A stretch of DNA of 64,000 nucleotides, from NCBI GenBank assembly GCA_003056245.1, contig MVDH01000003.1, forward strand, positions 845,957 through 909,956, given 5' to 3'. Shown here in pieces: positions 46,250-54,365 of the stretch; positions within the stretch are counted from its first letter, which is position 1, and every line of letters begins with the position of its first letter. This stretch comes from Cellvibrio sp. 79. Lineage in GTDB: Bacteria; Pseudomonadota; Gammaproteobacteria; Pseudomonadales; Cellvibrionaceae. The translations under genes were made by a program, and so were the position numbers. The notes under the pieces are model-generated. The model was not told the DNA's origin, ran no database searches, and saw only the letters and a program-made list of their open reading frames with translations.

Positions 46250-46540
46250 ACTTTAATAAGTTCATCTGATCATTTGACAGGTACAAATTCAGCCGCAGCG
46301 GCTAGTTGGGTGGACTGGGGTGAGAAAACCACAGCAAAAAGTGGAGCAATTACCATTATTAGAAATCCGAAGGCTGCTAACTCAAGTTTAACTACGACGG
46401 GAAATCATGTCGGTTTCCTGGTAAAAGAAACCGCAACACATTATGTTTTTTTGGGTGGAAATCAAAGTAATCAAGTGAAAGTCTCCAGCTTCCCCAAGGC
46501 GAGTTGGACTTTACGTGGTTATCGCGGGCCAAAACAGTAG
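46250..46540 (+). pseudogene. C-terminal remnant of a TIGR02594-type peptidoglycan hydrolase effector
   Basis: The frame opens straight after the LysR stop and reads TGTNSAAAASWVDWG, then SGAITIIRN, NHVGFLVKETATHYVFLGGN and QSNQV, ending LRGYRGPKQ. This is the C-terminal half of TIGR02594 (CHAP/NlpC-like) proteins, with the catalytic His region (NHVGF) kept and the N-terminal Cys half lost. No ATG or SD; only a TTG. Such proteins are type VI effectors in many bacteria. Confidence 0.75.
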
Positions 46541-46550
46541 AGAACTAATA

Positions 46551-46973
46551 ATGAATACTTTTATGAGGTTGTTTTTAAGCATGTTTTTAATATCTTCTGT
46601 GGCATGCCACGCTTCGAATGAAGAAAAGCCCTTTAGTGAATTCTGGGCTAAGTTTCGTGAGGCTTCATTAGCTGAAGATTATTCATCCCTTAAGAAACTT
46701 GTTAAATTTCCACTTGAAGTAAGGGGCGTTGATGATGAAATACCTGCTGAATTTTATGCGCAAGATAAAATTGCAGAGGTGTTTCCCCAGCTATTAGCAC
46801 AGACAGTTTACAACTATGAACAAGATGACTTGGAGGGTAAACCTCTCAAGGAGTTAATTCAAAAGAAGACGGTTGTAAATGTTGAACCTGGAAAAGTTAA
46901 CCACCGAGTTGAGCAATTTGAGTTTCAGAAAATAGAAGGTCAATGGTTATTGGTCAGAGCATATCTCGAATAG
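46551..46973 (+). CDS. Exported small protein, probable immunity partner of the lost effector
   Basis: 140 residues. Signal peptide or lipoprotein signal MFLISSVACHAS (Ser-Val-Ala-Cys at ~20), then a helical/SnoaL-like domain with FSEFWAKFREASLAEDYSSL and a final FEFQKIEGQWLLVRAYLE. The gene starts 10 bases after the effector remnant. A periplasmic location fits an immunity protein against a cell-wall hydrolase (inference). Confidence 0.65.
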   Translation: MNTFMRLFLSMFLISSVACHASNEEKPFSEFWAKFREASLAEDYSSLKKLVKFPLEVRGVDDEIPAEFYAQDKIAEVFPQLLAQTVYNYEQDDLEGKPLKELIQKKTVVNVEPGKVNHRVEQFEFQKIEGQWLLVRAYLE

Positions 46974-46983
46974 ACCGTAACTT

Positions 46984-47021
46984 TAACGTTGGTCTGCGGC
47001 TCATTGCGTGGACCAACTTTA
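46984..47021 (+). terminator. Hairpin after the exported protein gene
   Basis: TAACGTTGGTC (46984-46994) pairs with GACCAACTTTA (47011-47021), one mismatch, 16-base loop, 10 bases after the stop codon. No U-tract. Confidence 0.5.
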
Positions 47022-47131
47022 ATATATACAAATTCTCTTCCGCACACTGTCATTCTCTATAGCTGACAAGTCAATATTGTCTTCTTTTTTAATCCTTTGT
47101 TTCATCAAGTCAAAACAGAAATCCCCTGCGC

Positions 47132-47146
47132 TGGCACAGTCCTTGC
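47132..47146 (+). promoter_or_regulatory. Perfect sigma54 (-24/-12) promoter
   Basis: TGGCACAGTCCTTGC matches the sigma54 consensus TGGCAC-N5-TTGC at every fixed base. It is about 50-60 bases before the start of the broken TonB receptor gene. Only AT-rich sequence precedes it; no activator gene is adjacent. Confidence 0.8.
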
Positions 47147-47193
47147 CGATACCGCAGCTCACTGTTTATAAATCGACTTCATGAAGGATTGGA

Positions 47194-47788
47194 TATGCCG
47201 CCGCGAAATGTTTTTAATTATTAACTTGTTTTGTTGTTAACCCTAACAACACTATCGCCCTGTTTGGTTTGCGCACAAAGTGTAGTGAATGAAACGGACG
47301 AGCAAAACGATAATGAAAATTTGCAACAATCACTGCCCCGGAACCAGCAAAAAGAATTTGCAGGCGATGAGCAAATTGATGCCGCCGTTGATACATTAAG
47401 TGATGAGCCGCCAGCAGCAGGCCGAACACAAGAACTGCTCATACGTGGTACGCAGGAAACACAACCTGCAATAAAATTAAAAGATGTTCCACTATCGGTA
47501 TCCGTAGTCACCGGTGTTGAATTGGAAAAATTCAACACGCTCGATTTTCGCAACATCATCACACGCATTGGTAATGTGCGCGCAACCTATACTAATCCGC
47601 AAGCAGGCAGTTTAATTTTGCGCGGTGTCGGTTGGGCCAGTGGTGCGGGTCCGCTCGACCCGAGTGTAGGTGTACGTGTGGATGGTGTTAGTTATGGCAT
47701 CAGTGCGTTGGCGTCTTCATTAAATTATGTGGATATTAGAAAGATAGCTTATTTTAAAAACGCTTCTACTATCCTTGGATTTTTATGA
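47194..47788 (+). pseudogene. Truncated TonB-dependent receptor (signal and plug only)
   Basis: The only ATG (47194, AAGGA upstream) runs into a stop after nine codons; the signal peptide (LLLTLTTLSPCLVCAQS) continues in another frame from 47231. The plug follows: LKDVPLSVSVVTGVELEKFN, RNIITRIGNVRATYTNPQAG, LILRGVGWASGAGPLDPSVG, VRVDGVSYG. Similarity stops at NYVDIRKI, where the receptor barrel should follow. So both ends are broken: a frameshift at the start and loss of the whole barrel. Confidence 0.8.
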
Positions 47789-47803
47789 ATTCATATGATT
47801 TTC

Positions 47804-47857
47804 CACTTTTATGCGCATATTAATGTAATTAAATGCATTTTATAGCGCATAAAAGTG
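47804..47857. repeat. 13-bp perfect inverted repeat at end of receptor remnant
   Basis: CACTTTTATGCGC (47804-47816) and GCGCATAAAAGTG (47845-47857), 28-base spacer. It lies 16 bases after the point where the TonB receptor remnant ends, so it may mark a deletion or an element boundary. No T-run. Confidence 0.6.
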
Positions 47858-47986
47858 TGTCCCCTGGTGTGCAACGGAAAATTTTTTGCAGGAACAAACC
47901 CAGATTGTTATGCCGCTGTATTACGCAGAATATGTTGCTAGTCGGATCAATCAATAGTTTAAAAATAAATTATTGAACCGCGCGTT

Positions 47987-48199
47987 TTATTCATCAAACT
48001 CAAATAGTTTTTTTGCGGGAATTTTTAAAACGGTAATAATTTTTTCCAGGCTATCAAACGTGGGGCCGTGAATACCGCGTTCCATATTGCTAATCGATTC
48101 AATACTCAATCCCACTTTTTCGGCCAATTCTTCCTGGGTCATTTTGCGAGCCAAACGGCATTGTTGCAGGCGCTTGCCAAACTGTTTTTTAAGTTGCAC
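47987..48199 (-). CDS. XRE-family HTH regulator
   Basis: 70 residues, a single HTH: RLQQCRLARKMTQEELAEKV and GLSIESISNMERGIHGPTFD. Divergent from the small helical protein at 48329. Probably a repressor of a local promoter. Confidence 0.85.
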   Translation of the reverse strand: MQLKKQFGKRLQQCRLARKMTQEELAEKVGLSIESISNMERGIHGPTFDSLEKIITVLKIPAKKLFEFDE

Positions 48200-48328
48200 G
48201 GATTTATAACCTTCATCTTGAGAAAGGCATCCATGTTATTGAAGTTGAACTTCTCCTTTAACGAAGTTAGACTTCATGTTTGGTGTGGGATGATCATTAA
48301 GCAGCCAATCCAAGCTGGCGGAGGAGTT

Positions 48329-48559
48329 ATGAAAAAAACGGACAATACAGAACTGAATCTGGATTTTCTGAACAAGTATGTGTTGGAAGACGAAATTTAT
48401 TTGCAGCTGGACAAGCTGCAAGCATTAACCGCATTGCAGACATTGATGAACTCGGCAGAGGAAACGCCCTATTCGCGCAAACATCTTCAATATTATTCAT
48501 TGATTATGGAAGAGCACCTGCACAAATTGCGTGGGCTAATGAATCAATTGTTTGATTAA
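48329..48559 (+). CDS. Small helical protein, unknown function
   Basis: 76 residues from ATG 48329, GGAGG upstream. Acidic N-terminus, then two or three amphipathic helices (LQLDKLQALTALQTLMNSAE; RKHLQYYSLIMEEHLHKLRG). No family recognised with certainty; the last half recalls DUF3077-like small proteins of pseudomonads. Divergent from an XRE gene. Confidence 0.7.
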   Translation: MKKTDNTELNLDFLNKYVLEDEIYLQLDKLQALTALQTLMNSAEETPYSRKHLQYYSLIMEEHLHKLRGLMNQLFD

Positions 48560-48652
48560 TTATTGGGAAAATAAAAAAGGTTGCCCCTTCACAGCGGCAA
48601 CCAAGGAGTCACGTCGAGTGAAGTGACTTTTTTCAGGAGCGTTGTAAATGGG

Positions 48653-48895
48653 CTATCCAGTTCGTTCAGCCTCTCCCGGGCGTGCTTCATAAAGTTTTTG
48701 TTTAAATGCAATCAATTGTTCGCGCAACTGATTGCTATACAAATCAATGCCATGTTTACCTGCACTATCCAGTGGCAGGTCGCGTCGGCTAACACATGTG
48801 AGTAATTCACATAACAAGGCGCACTGCGCTTCCAGGTTTACAAAATCGTCGCACAGCCTGACCCACTGCTCATCGGCAGTCGTTGGGTCAGACAT
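48653..48895 (-). CDS. Small helical protein, paralogue of the one at 60936
   Basis: 80 residues from the ATG at 48895. Helical, with WVRLCDDFVNLEAQCALLCE and DLYSNQLREQLIAFKQKLYE. It aligns end to end with the protein at 60936-61184 (shared L-x-D-[DE]-F, QC..LC, G[IL]..... [QN]L/V, F-x-[KQ]-x-L). Both are divergently transcribed from an XRE gene. Function unknown. Confidence 0.7.
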   Translation of the reverse strand: MSDPTTADEQWVRLCDDFVNLEAQCALLCELLTCVSRRDLPLDSAGKHGIDLYSNQLREQLIAFKQKLYEARPGEAERTG

Positions 48896-49137
48896 GTTTA
48901 GTGGATAGTTTGGCACCATGCCAGCAAATCTCCATTGAGTGCATCTGCACGTTCAACATTTGCACAACCAGCCACTTTCAATTTACTTGCCTATTACTTA
49001 TCTTTTATTTGACTATATTAAGCGTGTTTATCTTAAACTTTTAATATAGTTATGTTGATGAATCGATATTAGGTGATAATTACCATAGCTGTCAACCGTG
49101 TGAATCAGCCAGATTCACCTGTATTCGGATGATCGCC

Positions 49138-49536
49138 ATGGCAAAACCCGCCGTCACAGAACTAGACCGCCAAATCGGCAAGCGGCTTAAAGAAGTTCGC
49201 GAACAATCCGGTGCCACCGCCGGTACGCTGGCTGATGCCATAGGTTCCTCGCAGCAACAAATTTCCCGTTATGAAAATGGCGAAAACAAGCTCAGTGCTT
49301 CCCAGTTATTTTTACTCGCCCAATGTATGAATGTGCCAATCTCCTGGTTCTTTTTAAATTGCATTCCCGAGCCTCCAGTCGAGCAATTGATAAAGGAACC
49401 AACGCCGCATTATTTACGGCACATCATTGAAGAAGAAATTCAAATCCTGCAGACCTTATGGCCGAGCCTGACACAAAAGCAGCGCACAACCTTATTAAAA
49501 GTATTGGATTCTTATATGGATAAACCAACCGTATAA
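49138..49536 (+). CDS. XRE-family HTH regulator
   Basis: 132 residues from ATG 49138 (an ATG 9 bases upstream is also possible). HTH in RQIGKRLKEVREQSGATAGT and LADAIGSSQQQISRYENGEN; the C-terminal half is helical. Close in plan to small phage-like regulators. Divergent from the small protein at 48653. Its stop codon lies inside a 14-bp perfect inverted repeat. Confidence 0.88.
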   Translation: MAKPAVTELDRQIGKRLKEVREQSGATAGTLADAIGSSQQQISRYENGENKLSASQLFLLAQCMNVPISWFFLNCIPEPPVEQLIKEPTPHYLRHIIEEEIQILQTLWPSLTQKQRTTLLKVLDSYMDKPTV

Positions 49537-49563
49537 AAGCAATCTTGTGGATTGCTTTTATAC
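49531..49563 (+). terminator. Perfect 14-bp hairpin over the XRE stop codon
   Basis: GTATAAAAGCAATC (49531-49544) and GATTGCTTTTATAC (49550-49563) around TTGTG. The last sense codon and stop of the XRE gene are in the left arm. Serves as terminator, possibly for the convergent gene as well. Confidence 0.8.
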
Positions 49564-49589
49564 GCGGCAATAGTTGAAGGGAATTAATA

Positions 49590-50378
49590 TTAAATAAGGA
49601 ATTGCTGAAAAAATTTATTCAACGCCTCAATGTTGCGGTTGTTTTCAGGTTCAACCAGCTTTAATTCATCATAATGCGCAAGCATGGTTTCGATAAATTG
49701 GTTTAATGCCGGAATCGGTGCAGCTATTTCTTTTTCCTGACTGGTTTTCTTGCGCTCCAGCAGTGCGGAAATTTCTGTATCAATAACAATATCATCAGCA
49801 ACTAATTCGCGTAATTGATGAAATTCAATGGGCGCAGGTTTATTCGCTTTTTCAATCCACAAGCAAGATAAAAGCGCGCGCAAAATATAAAAATATTTTT
49901 TGATGATCACCGTGCCGGTTTTAAAGTGCTCGCGATAATTATTCTTCGCCATATGGCGATAGTGATAAATTCCCTTCACTGGCGAGTAAATTTCTGGCAA
50001 TAACGCCCGCGCTGCCGGCGCAAACACACCATCATCCACATACACAATAGGCGATTGTAACCACTCCACAATACCGGGGTTTGATCGCCACAATAACTGC
50101 AATGCCTTGCGCAAATCCCAGCCGTTAATATCAATCTCATCCACAATCGGATATTCAATCACATCGCGCTTGTCGTCAAGGTCAATTGCCAGATACCAAT
50201 CGCGTGGATGCACGTAAATAAAGCGCACATCGTAATCGCTGTTTGGCGAAGCAAAACCCCAAGCGCGACTGCCGGATTCCACGGCGAACAATACTTTTAC
50301 ATTATGTTCTACCTCCGCCGCTTTAATGCGTTTAAGAATCTCGGCATGGATATGTGGTGGGATTACGTCATTGTTCAT
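49590..50378 (-). CDS. RlaP-like nucleotidyltransferase (COG3541)
   Basis: 262 residues. The Pol-beta-type active site is seen as FAVESGSRAWGFASPNSDYD followed by VRFIYVHPRDWYL (G-S-x-x-[WG] ... D-Y-D-V), and the C-terminal helical part matches the COG3541 layout. Members of this family (RlaP) are found beside T4-type RNA ligases and are linked with RNA repair or modification. No ligase gene in the window, but kptA lies 3 kb away. Confidence 0.82.
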   Translation of the reverse strand: MNNDVIPPHIHAEILKRIKAAEVEHNVKVLFAVESGSRAWGFASPNSDYDVRFIYVHPRDWYLAIDLDDKRDVIEYPIVDEIDINGWDLRKALQLLWRSNPGIVEWLQSPIVYVDDGVFAPAARALLPEIYSPVKGIYHYRHMAKNNYREHFKTGTVIIKKYFYILRALLSCLWIEKANKPAPIEFHQLRELVADDIVIDTEISALLERKKTSQEKEIAAPIPALNQFIETMLAHYDELKLVEPENNRNIEALNKFFQQFLI

Positions 50379-50562
50379 TGTGTTTCCTTTTTATTGCGGA
50401 TTAAAACGGGTTGCAATGACGCGATAATAACTTTTTTTACGCCAATAATCCCACAATTATGTGATCTCGTTCATCCTGATACCGGTGAATTATTGCATTA
50501 GCCCGTGGTCATCATCTTACGTAGAAAATTTGTTAATGAAGAAACCTGCAAAGAGAATAACT

Positions 50563-51063
50563 ATGACTACCTTGAAATTTCTGGCGATTTTCCCGCTATG
50601 TATTTTTCTAATTAGCTGCGGCAATAAACACGCGGAAGATCAAATAGCCACAAACCCGCCTGCGTCTTCTGTGGATGCTGAACTCCTTAAACTAAAAGAA
50701 ATAATTAATCTGCCGCTAAAACCGACTTGGGTGAAATGGGAATTAAATAAAGTAACCGAACCCACAGGCAAGCTTGATACCGATGATTGGAGTATCATCG
50801 CGCGCATGACCCTGGAAAAAAATGATATAAAAATCCTGGCGAATACCCAATTACCCATCAAAGTGATGAAATTACCTGCCTATGCAGTTGAACCCTGGAT
50901 GGAAGATCTTATCGCCACCAGTTTCAAGCTGGATGAAAACGGTGAATACAAACCCCTGGGCACGACGTTAAGTGCCGAACAGTTTTATCGCGATCCATTG
51001 ATAACCGGCGCTATCTACATGATCAGCGAAACAGAAATATTATTATTTTTGCAAACTGAGTAA
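50563..51063 (+). CDS. Lipoprotein, unknown function
   Basis: 166 residues from ATG 50563 (AGAG upstream); an ATG at 50536 is an alternative. Lipobox LISCGN at residue ~17. Mature part has a mixed alpha/beta look (WVKWELNKVTEPTGKLDTDD WS, IYMISETEILLFLQT). No family recognised. Not part of an obvious operon. Confidence 0.65.
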   Translation: MTTLKFLAIFPLCIFLISCGNKHAEDQIATNPPASSVDAELLKLKEIINLPLKPTWVKWELNKVTEPTGKLDTDDWSIIARMTLEKNDIKILANTQLPIKVMKLPAYAVEPWMEDLIATSFKLDENGEYKPLGTTLSAEQFYRDPLITGAIYMISETEILLFLQTE

Positions 51064-51093
51064 GCATTTTCATCTAATTAAATTTATCAAATC

Positions 51094-51133
51094 AAAAAAT
51101 GCCGCAGAAATAAAAAGCCCTGCGGCATTTTTT
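51094..51133. terminator. Bidirectional terminator
   Basis: AAAAATGCCGCAG pairs with CTGCGGCATTTTTT between the convergent lipoprotein and the Cys-rich gene, with A- and T-runs on both sides. Confidence 0.88.
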
Positions 51134-51149
51134 AGCAAATTTTCTGGTA

Positions 51150-51626
51150 TTAATTCTTACAGGTTACTTTGATCCAAGCATTATTTGCGCCGCTGCTAAT
51201 TACCTGGTTGGTATAACCGCATGCACCGCAGAACGCCTTGATCTCGTTAACAGGAGGGGGATTATATTGCCCCACCAGAATAGTGCCGTACTCTTTGCCT
51301 GCATTGGGTCCACAAGACTGTGGCTGCTGAGGGTCTGCAACATATTTTAAAATAGTTGGGTCACACACAGATCCGCTATAAGTGTAACCGGCTTGCGGGG
51401 ATACACTGCATTGACCTGCGTAGGCACCTACTCCTACCACTTTGGTTGCGGCAAGCACACCGTTGTCATTACAGCTGTAATTAAGATACGCACCCCATGC
51501 ACCATCGCTGGCGTAGGTGAATTCCCAATTGCAACTTAAAGGAACGGTAGCGGCATTCGCATTGAAAGAAAATGCGGTCATTAACACGAATAAAAAAGCA
51601 GCATAGACTTTTTTAGGGATTTTCAT
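51150..51626 (-). CDS. Small secreted Cys-rich protein, unknown function
   Basis: 158 residues. Signal peptide ends ANA-ATV (~25). Mature part has about ten Cys and many Tyr/Asn/Gly; it starts LSCNWEFTYAS, like the SCSWEITSS start of the protein at 31420-31929. No recognised family. Monocistronic, with a terminator after it. Confidence 0.7.
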   Translation of the reverse strand: MKIPKKVYAAFLFVLMTAFSFNANAATVPLSCNWEFTYASDGAWGAYLNYSCNDNGVLAATKVVGVGAYAGQCSVSPQAGYTYSGSVCDPTILKYVADPQQPQSCGPNAGKEYGTILVGQYNPPPVNEIKAFCGACGYTNQVISSGANNAWIKVTCKN

Positions 51627-52078
51627 ACAAGCTCCTGTTGGATTGAAAAATAATGATTGTGTGAATTTTCAATAATTTCTTGTAATTGCACATACAGTAC
51701 GCCGTTGATGTTGTCCCAACATATTAATAAAATCCATTAACGGCGATTGCAATAGATAAAGCAGGACTCCCATCCCAAACAACAAGATGCGAGAAATTGA
51801 ATGCGCTAGTGGCATAGCAGATTGGTCAAATGCAGGAGTCCTTTCAGCAAATTATAATTTGGTAAGAAGTGTAGAAGCTTTTTCGTTACAGATCGGGATT
51901 TTCTTGAATAATTTTTTATGCAACAAAAAAATGATTTGAAGGGAAAAATAAGCGACAAAATAACATTTGTCGCATTTAACTTTAATCGAAAAACCGAAGA
52001 GAGAACAAACCTACGCGATATGGCTTTTAATTGTTATTTGAAAGCGAAACCCGTATTTCGTCAGGCGTCATACGGGCT
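51627..52078. other. Intergenic region with hairpins
   Basis: 452 AT-rich bases, no credible gene. Contains a perfect inverted repeat GCGACAAA (51952-51959) / TTTGTCGC (51966-51973), and near its end CCCGTAT/ATACGGG (~52049-52077), which may terminate the minus-strand gene that stops at 52079. Confidence 0.5.
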
Positions 52079-53137
52079 TTAAAACAACGGCCCACAAGGA
52101 ATCTTGCCTTTACGAATAGCATGATCGCTGGTTTCTGAATCATCAGCCCAGAAGAAAGACTTGATACCGGAAACACATTCAGAAGCGGGCGCAATCGCAA
52201 TACCTTCGTTATTGATATTGGACATGCTGGATGGGCGTGAATAACCTTTGCGCACAATAAATTTGCCGTAGGTTGCGGAACCCACAGTGGTATCAATGCC
52301 TAACAAGTGTGAACGGTTGCTGCAATTGTTATCGCAATACGCCCACAGTGCGCCACTATCCCAATCGAATGATAAATCCATAATTTGTGCATGTCCGCTA
52401 TTAATAGTCGCAACGCGTACAAAGGATGAATCCGAATTCAATGCATACGCATAAATTTTTCCGTCTTTCTCCAAGCCCACAAAAAACAAACCGGTGCCGT
52501 GCAGCGGATAATTCGCTGGATTATACGTTGCAGCAAAATGCTCATCGATAAAACCATTCGCCTGCAAATAACTATCCGGTACCCAGGCAATGGCTTCCAA
52601 ACCTAAATTGGTTGAACTCACGCTGGGTAAATCCGATGTTAAATTCCACTCGTGGGTTGCATTAATTGTTGTTGCTGTGCCTGTAGTGTCGTAACGCAAC
52701 ACGCTGAAACGATTTGAACCGCTACCATCGCGTTCGGTGGCTACATAAATATCGGTCGCCGACAATTCTGCTTTCGTAACTCCTTCTGCGTCCGGCGCGC
52801 CGGAACCGTTCGGGTAACGCAAGGTTTTACCGTTGGTCCAACCATTGCTCGTGCTTTTCACAAACGTATTGCTGCTGCTATTCCACACCAGGTTGTACAG
52901 TTTTGATGGCGAATTTTGTACCGCCCACAACACCGCTGGTTGTGAACCGGCAGTCGGTTGATAAAACAAGCCACTCAAATTTTCACCAAAAACACCGGAA
53001 CCATCCGCCGTTGTTACCGCGGTAGAATTTGGCCAGGTGTTATAAGTAATTGCAGCGGCGTTTGTGCTCACTATCAATGCAGCACAAAAACCTAAAAATT
53101 TAGTAAAAGAAGAATTCATTTTTTTATTCAGAGTCAT
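52079..53137 (-). CDS. Secreted protein with propeller-like repeats (phytase/esterase-like)
   Basis: 352 residues. Signal peptide ends NAA-AIT (~28). The body holds strands of the type PSKLYNLVWNSSSNTFV, SATDIYVATERDGSGSNRFS, LGLEAIAWVPDSYL, MDLSFDWDSGALWAYCDNN and NNEGIAIAPASECVSG, a pattern seen in esterase-like/phytase-like beta-propellers that bind or hydrolyse organic phosphates. No catalytic residues can be named. An ATG at 53119 is an alternative start. Confidence 0.65.
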   Translation of the reverse strand: MTLNKKMNSSFTKFLGFCAALIVSTNAAAITYNTWPNSTAVTTADGSGVFGENLSGLFYQPTAGSQPAVLWAVQNSPSKLYNLVWNSSSNTFVKSTSNGWTNGKTLRYPNGSGAPDAEGVTKAELSATDIYVATERDGSGSNRFSVLRYDTTGTATTINATHEWNLTSDLPSVSSTNLGLEAIAWVPDSYLQANGFIDEHFAATYNPANYPLHGTGLFFVGLEKDGKIYAYALNSDSSFVRVATINSGHAQIMDLSFDWDSGALWAYCDNNCSNRSHLLGIDTTVGSATYGKFIVRKGYSRPSSMSNINNEGIAIAPASECVSGIKSFFWADDSETSDHAIRKGKIPCGPLF

Positions 53138-53317
53138 CTTTAGAAATCCACTAAGGATTAGCGATAGTAGCGGCGCATCGCAATCCCCGCGCGCACCAAC
53201 CCGTTGCGGTACACCTCCGTGTTGTTCGCGCAGCGGATTCTAGGTAGCGTTTATGTAGGAATGGTTGCAGAAAAATGACAGAATGAAGAGCGAGTTGTGT
53301 GAGGTGACAAATTATTT

Positions 53318-53863
53318 CTATAAGTAGTCAGCAAGATATTCAGCAGGTACTTTTCCGGTTAACCAAACATTATTTTCTGATTGGTAGAAAGCAAAACCAT
53401 CTGCTGCCATTTGTTTTGCATCCACGATAAAAATATGCAGCTTGCCGTAACGTTTACCCACATCGGTTGCAGTACTAACCAATTCGGAAAGATGAACATG
53501 GTGGCGTTGCCCCGCAATCAAGCCCTGCTGCTGAATCGATTCCACAAAACGAGTAGCGGTTCCATGGTACAAAATGTCCGGAGGTAATTTTTGTTCATAA
53601 GATATTTTCACTTCTGCTGTGCTATGACCTTGCGCCGCGCGAATGCGTAAACCATCAGCAGAAATTGTGAAACGCTTTTTATCACTGGTATCCACAACCT
53701 GTTGCAACAGCTCGCGATCAATTTCCTTCCCTGATTGCTTCGCCTGCGCAATTAACTCTGCAATATCCGCCCAGCCCTCGGCATCCAGGCTCAACCCAAT
53801 CGCTTGCGGTTCGTGCCGCAAAACATAACTTAAAAATTTACTGGTTTCGGTGGTTTTGCTCAT
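53318..53863 (-). CDS. kptA: RNA 2'-phosphotransferase KptA/Tpt1
   Basis: 181 residues. Motifs LSYVLRHEPQAIGLSLDAEG, R-I-R-A-A-Q-G-H-S, LYHGTATRFVESIQQQGL and RHHVHLS with the catalytic Arg/His positions of the family. Transfers an internal RNA 2'-phosphate to NAD. Bacteria carry it without tRNA splicing, so its natural substrate is open; the RlaP-like gene is nearby. Confidence 0.93.
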   Translation of the reverse strand: MSKTTETSKFLSYVLRHEPQAIGLSLDAEGWADIAELIAQAKQSGKEIDRELLQQVVDTSDKKRFTISADGLRIRAAQGHSTAEVKISYEQKLPPDILYHGTATRFVESIQQQGLIAGQRHHVHLSELVSTATDVGKRYGKLHIFIVDAKQMAADGFAFYQSENNVWLTGKVPAEYLADYL

Positions 53864-54365
53864 TACTCTTACTCAAATAGATCAATCTGGAACGTTAGGA
53901 AATTAATCTTTGCATGCGACACTTTGGAACATTTTAGCAATACTGCCTGATCAGGTGGCCGGCCACCATTTCAGAAGTGATCTAAGCGAAAGCTCCGCAC
54001 TCCTTGTGCATACGCACATAATTAAAATCGATGCATCTAAAAATGTGAAGTTTATCACGCCATTAAGATTCGCTATAAGGCGCCTGCTGAATTTACCCTC
54101 TTATATATAGATAATGCGGCGCATAGATACTCGCAGGGATTTCGCATTATTTATCCTCGCCATCAAATCTATTATTTACCAATCCCTTCGTTTTAAAAAA
54201 TCTGCTTCCCTCTTGAGGGATTCAGGAAAATACAGGAGTTTTCTATCGGAAATATTTTTTTAAAAATTTTTCTCACCATATCAGTGAAAGCATCTTCGAG
54301 TTGCTTTCCTATTATATTTATACCGTTGCTACGTTGGATAAACAAATAACACAGGAAATTAAGGA
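53864..54365. other. Intergenic region without visible gene
   Basis: 502 AT-rich bases between kptA and the lipoprotein at 54366. Small frames occur on both strands, none with both an SD and a plausible product. Nothing further seen. Confidence 0.5.

Noticed and set aside
46274-46276. TTG as a true start for the TIGR02594 protein
   Set aside because: No SD, and the frame is open back to the LysR stop; family members have a further catalytic N-terminal half that is missing here.
47804-47860. A dif/XerCD-like site (TATGCGCATA followed by AT-rich bases)
   Set aside because: The left arm resembles the XerC half-site, but the spacing to a XerD half-site is 3 bases short and the symmetry is better explained as a plain inverted repeat.
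53910-54110. 66-codon plus-strand frame in the gap after kptA
   Set aside because: No SD and no similarity to any family that I recognise; composition matches random AT-rich sequence.
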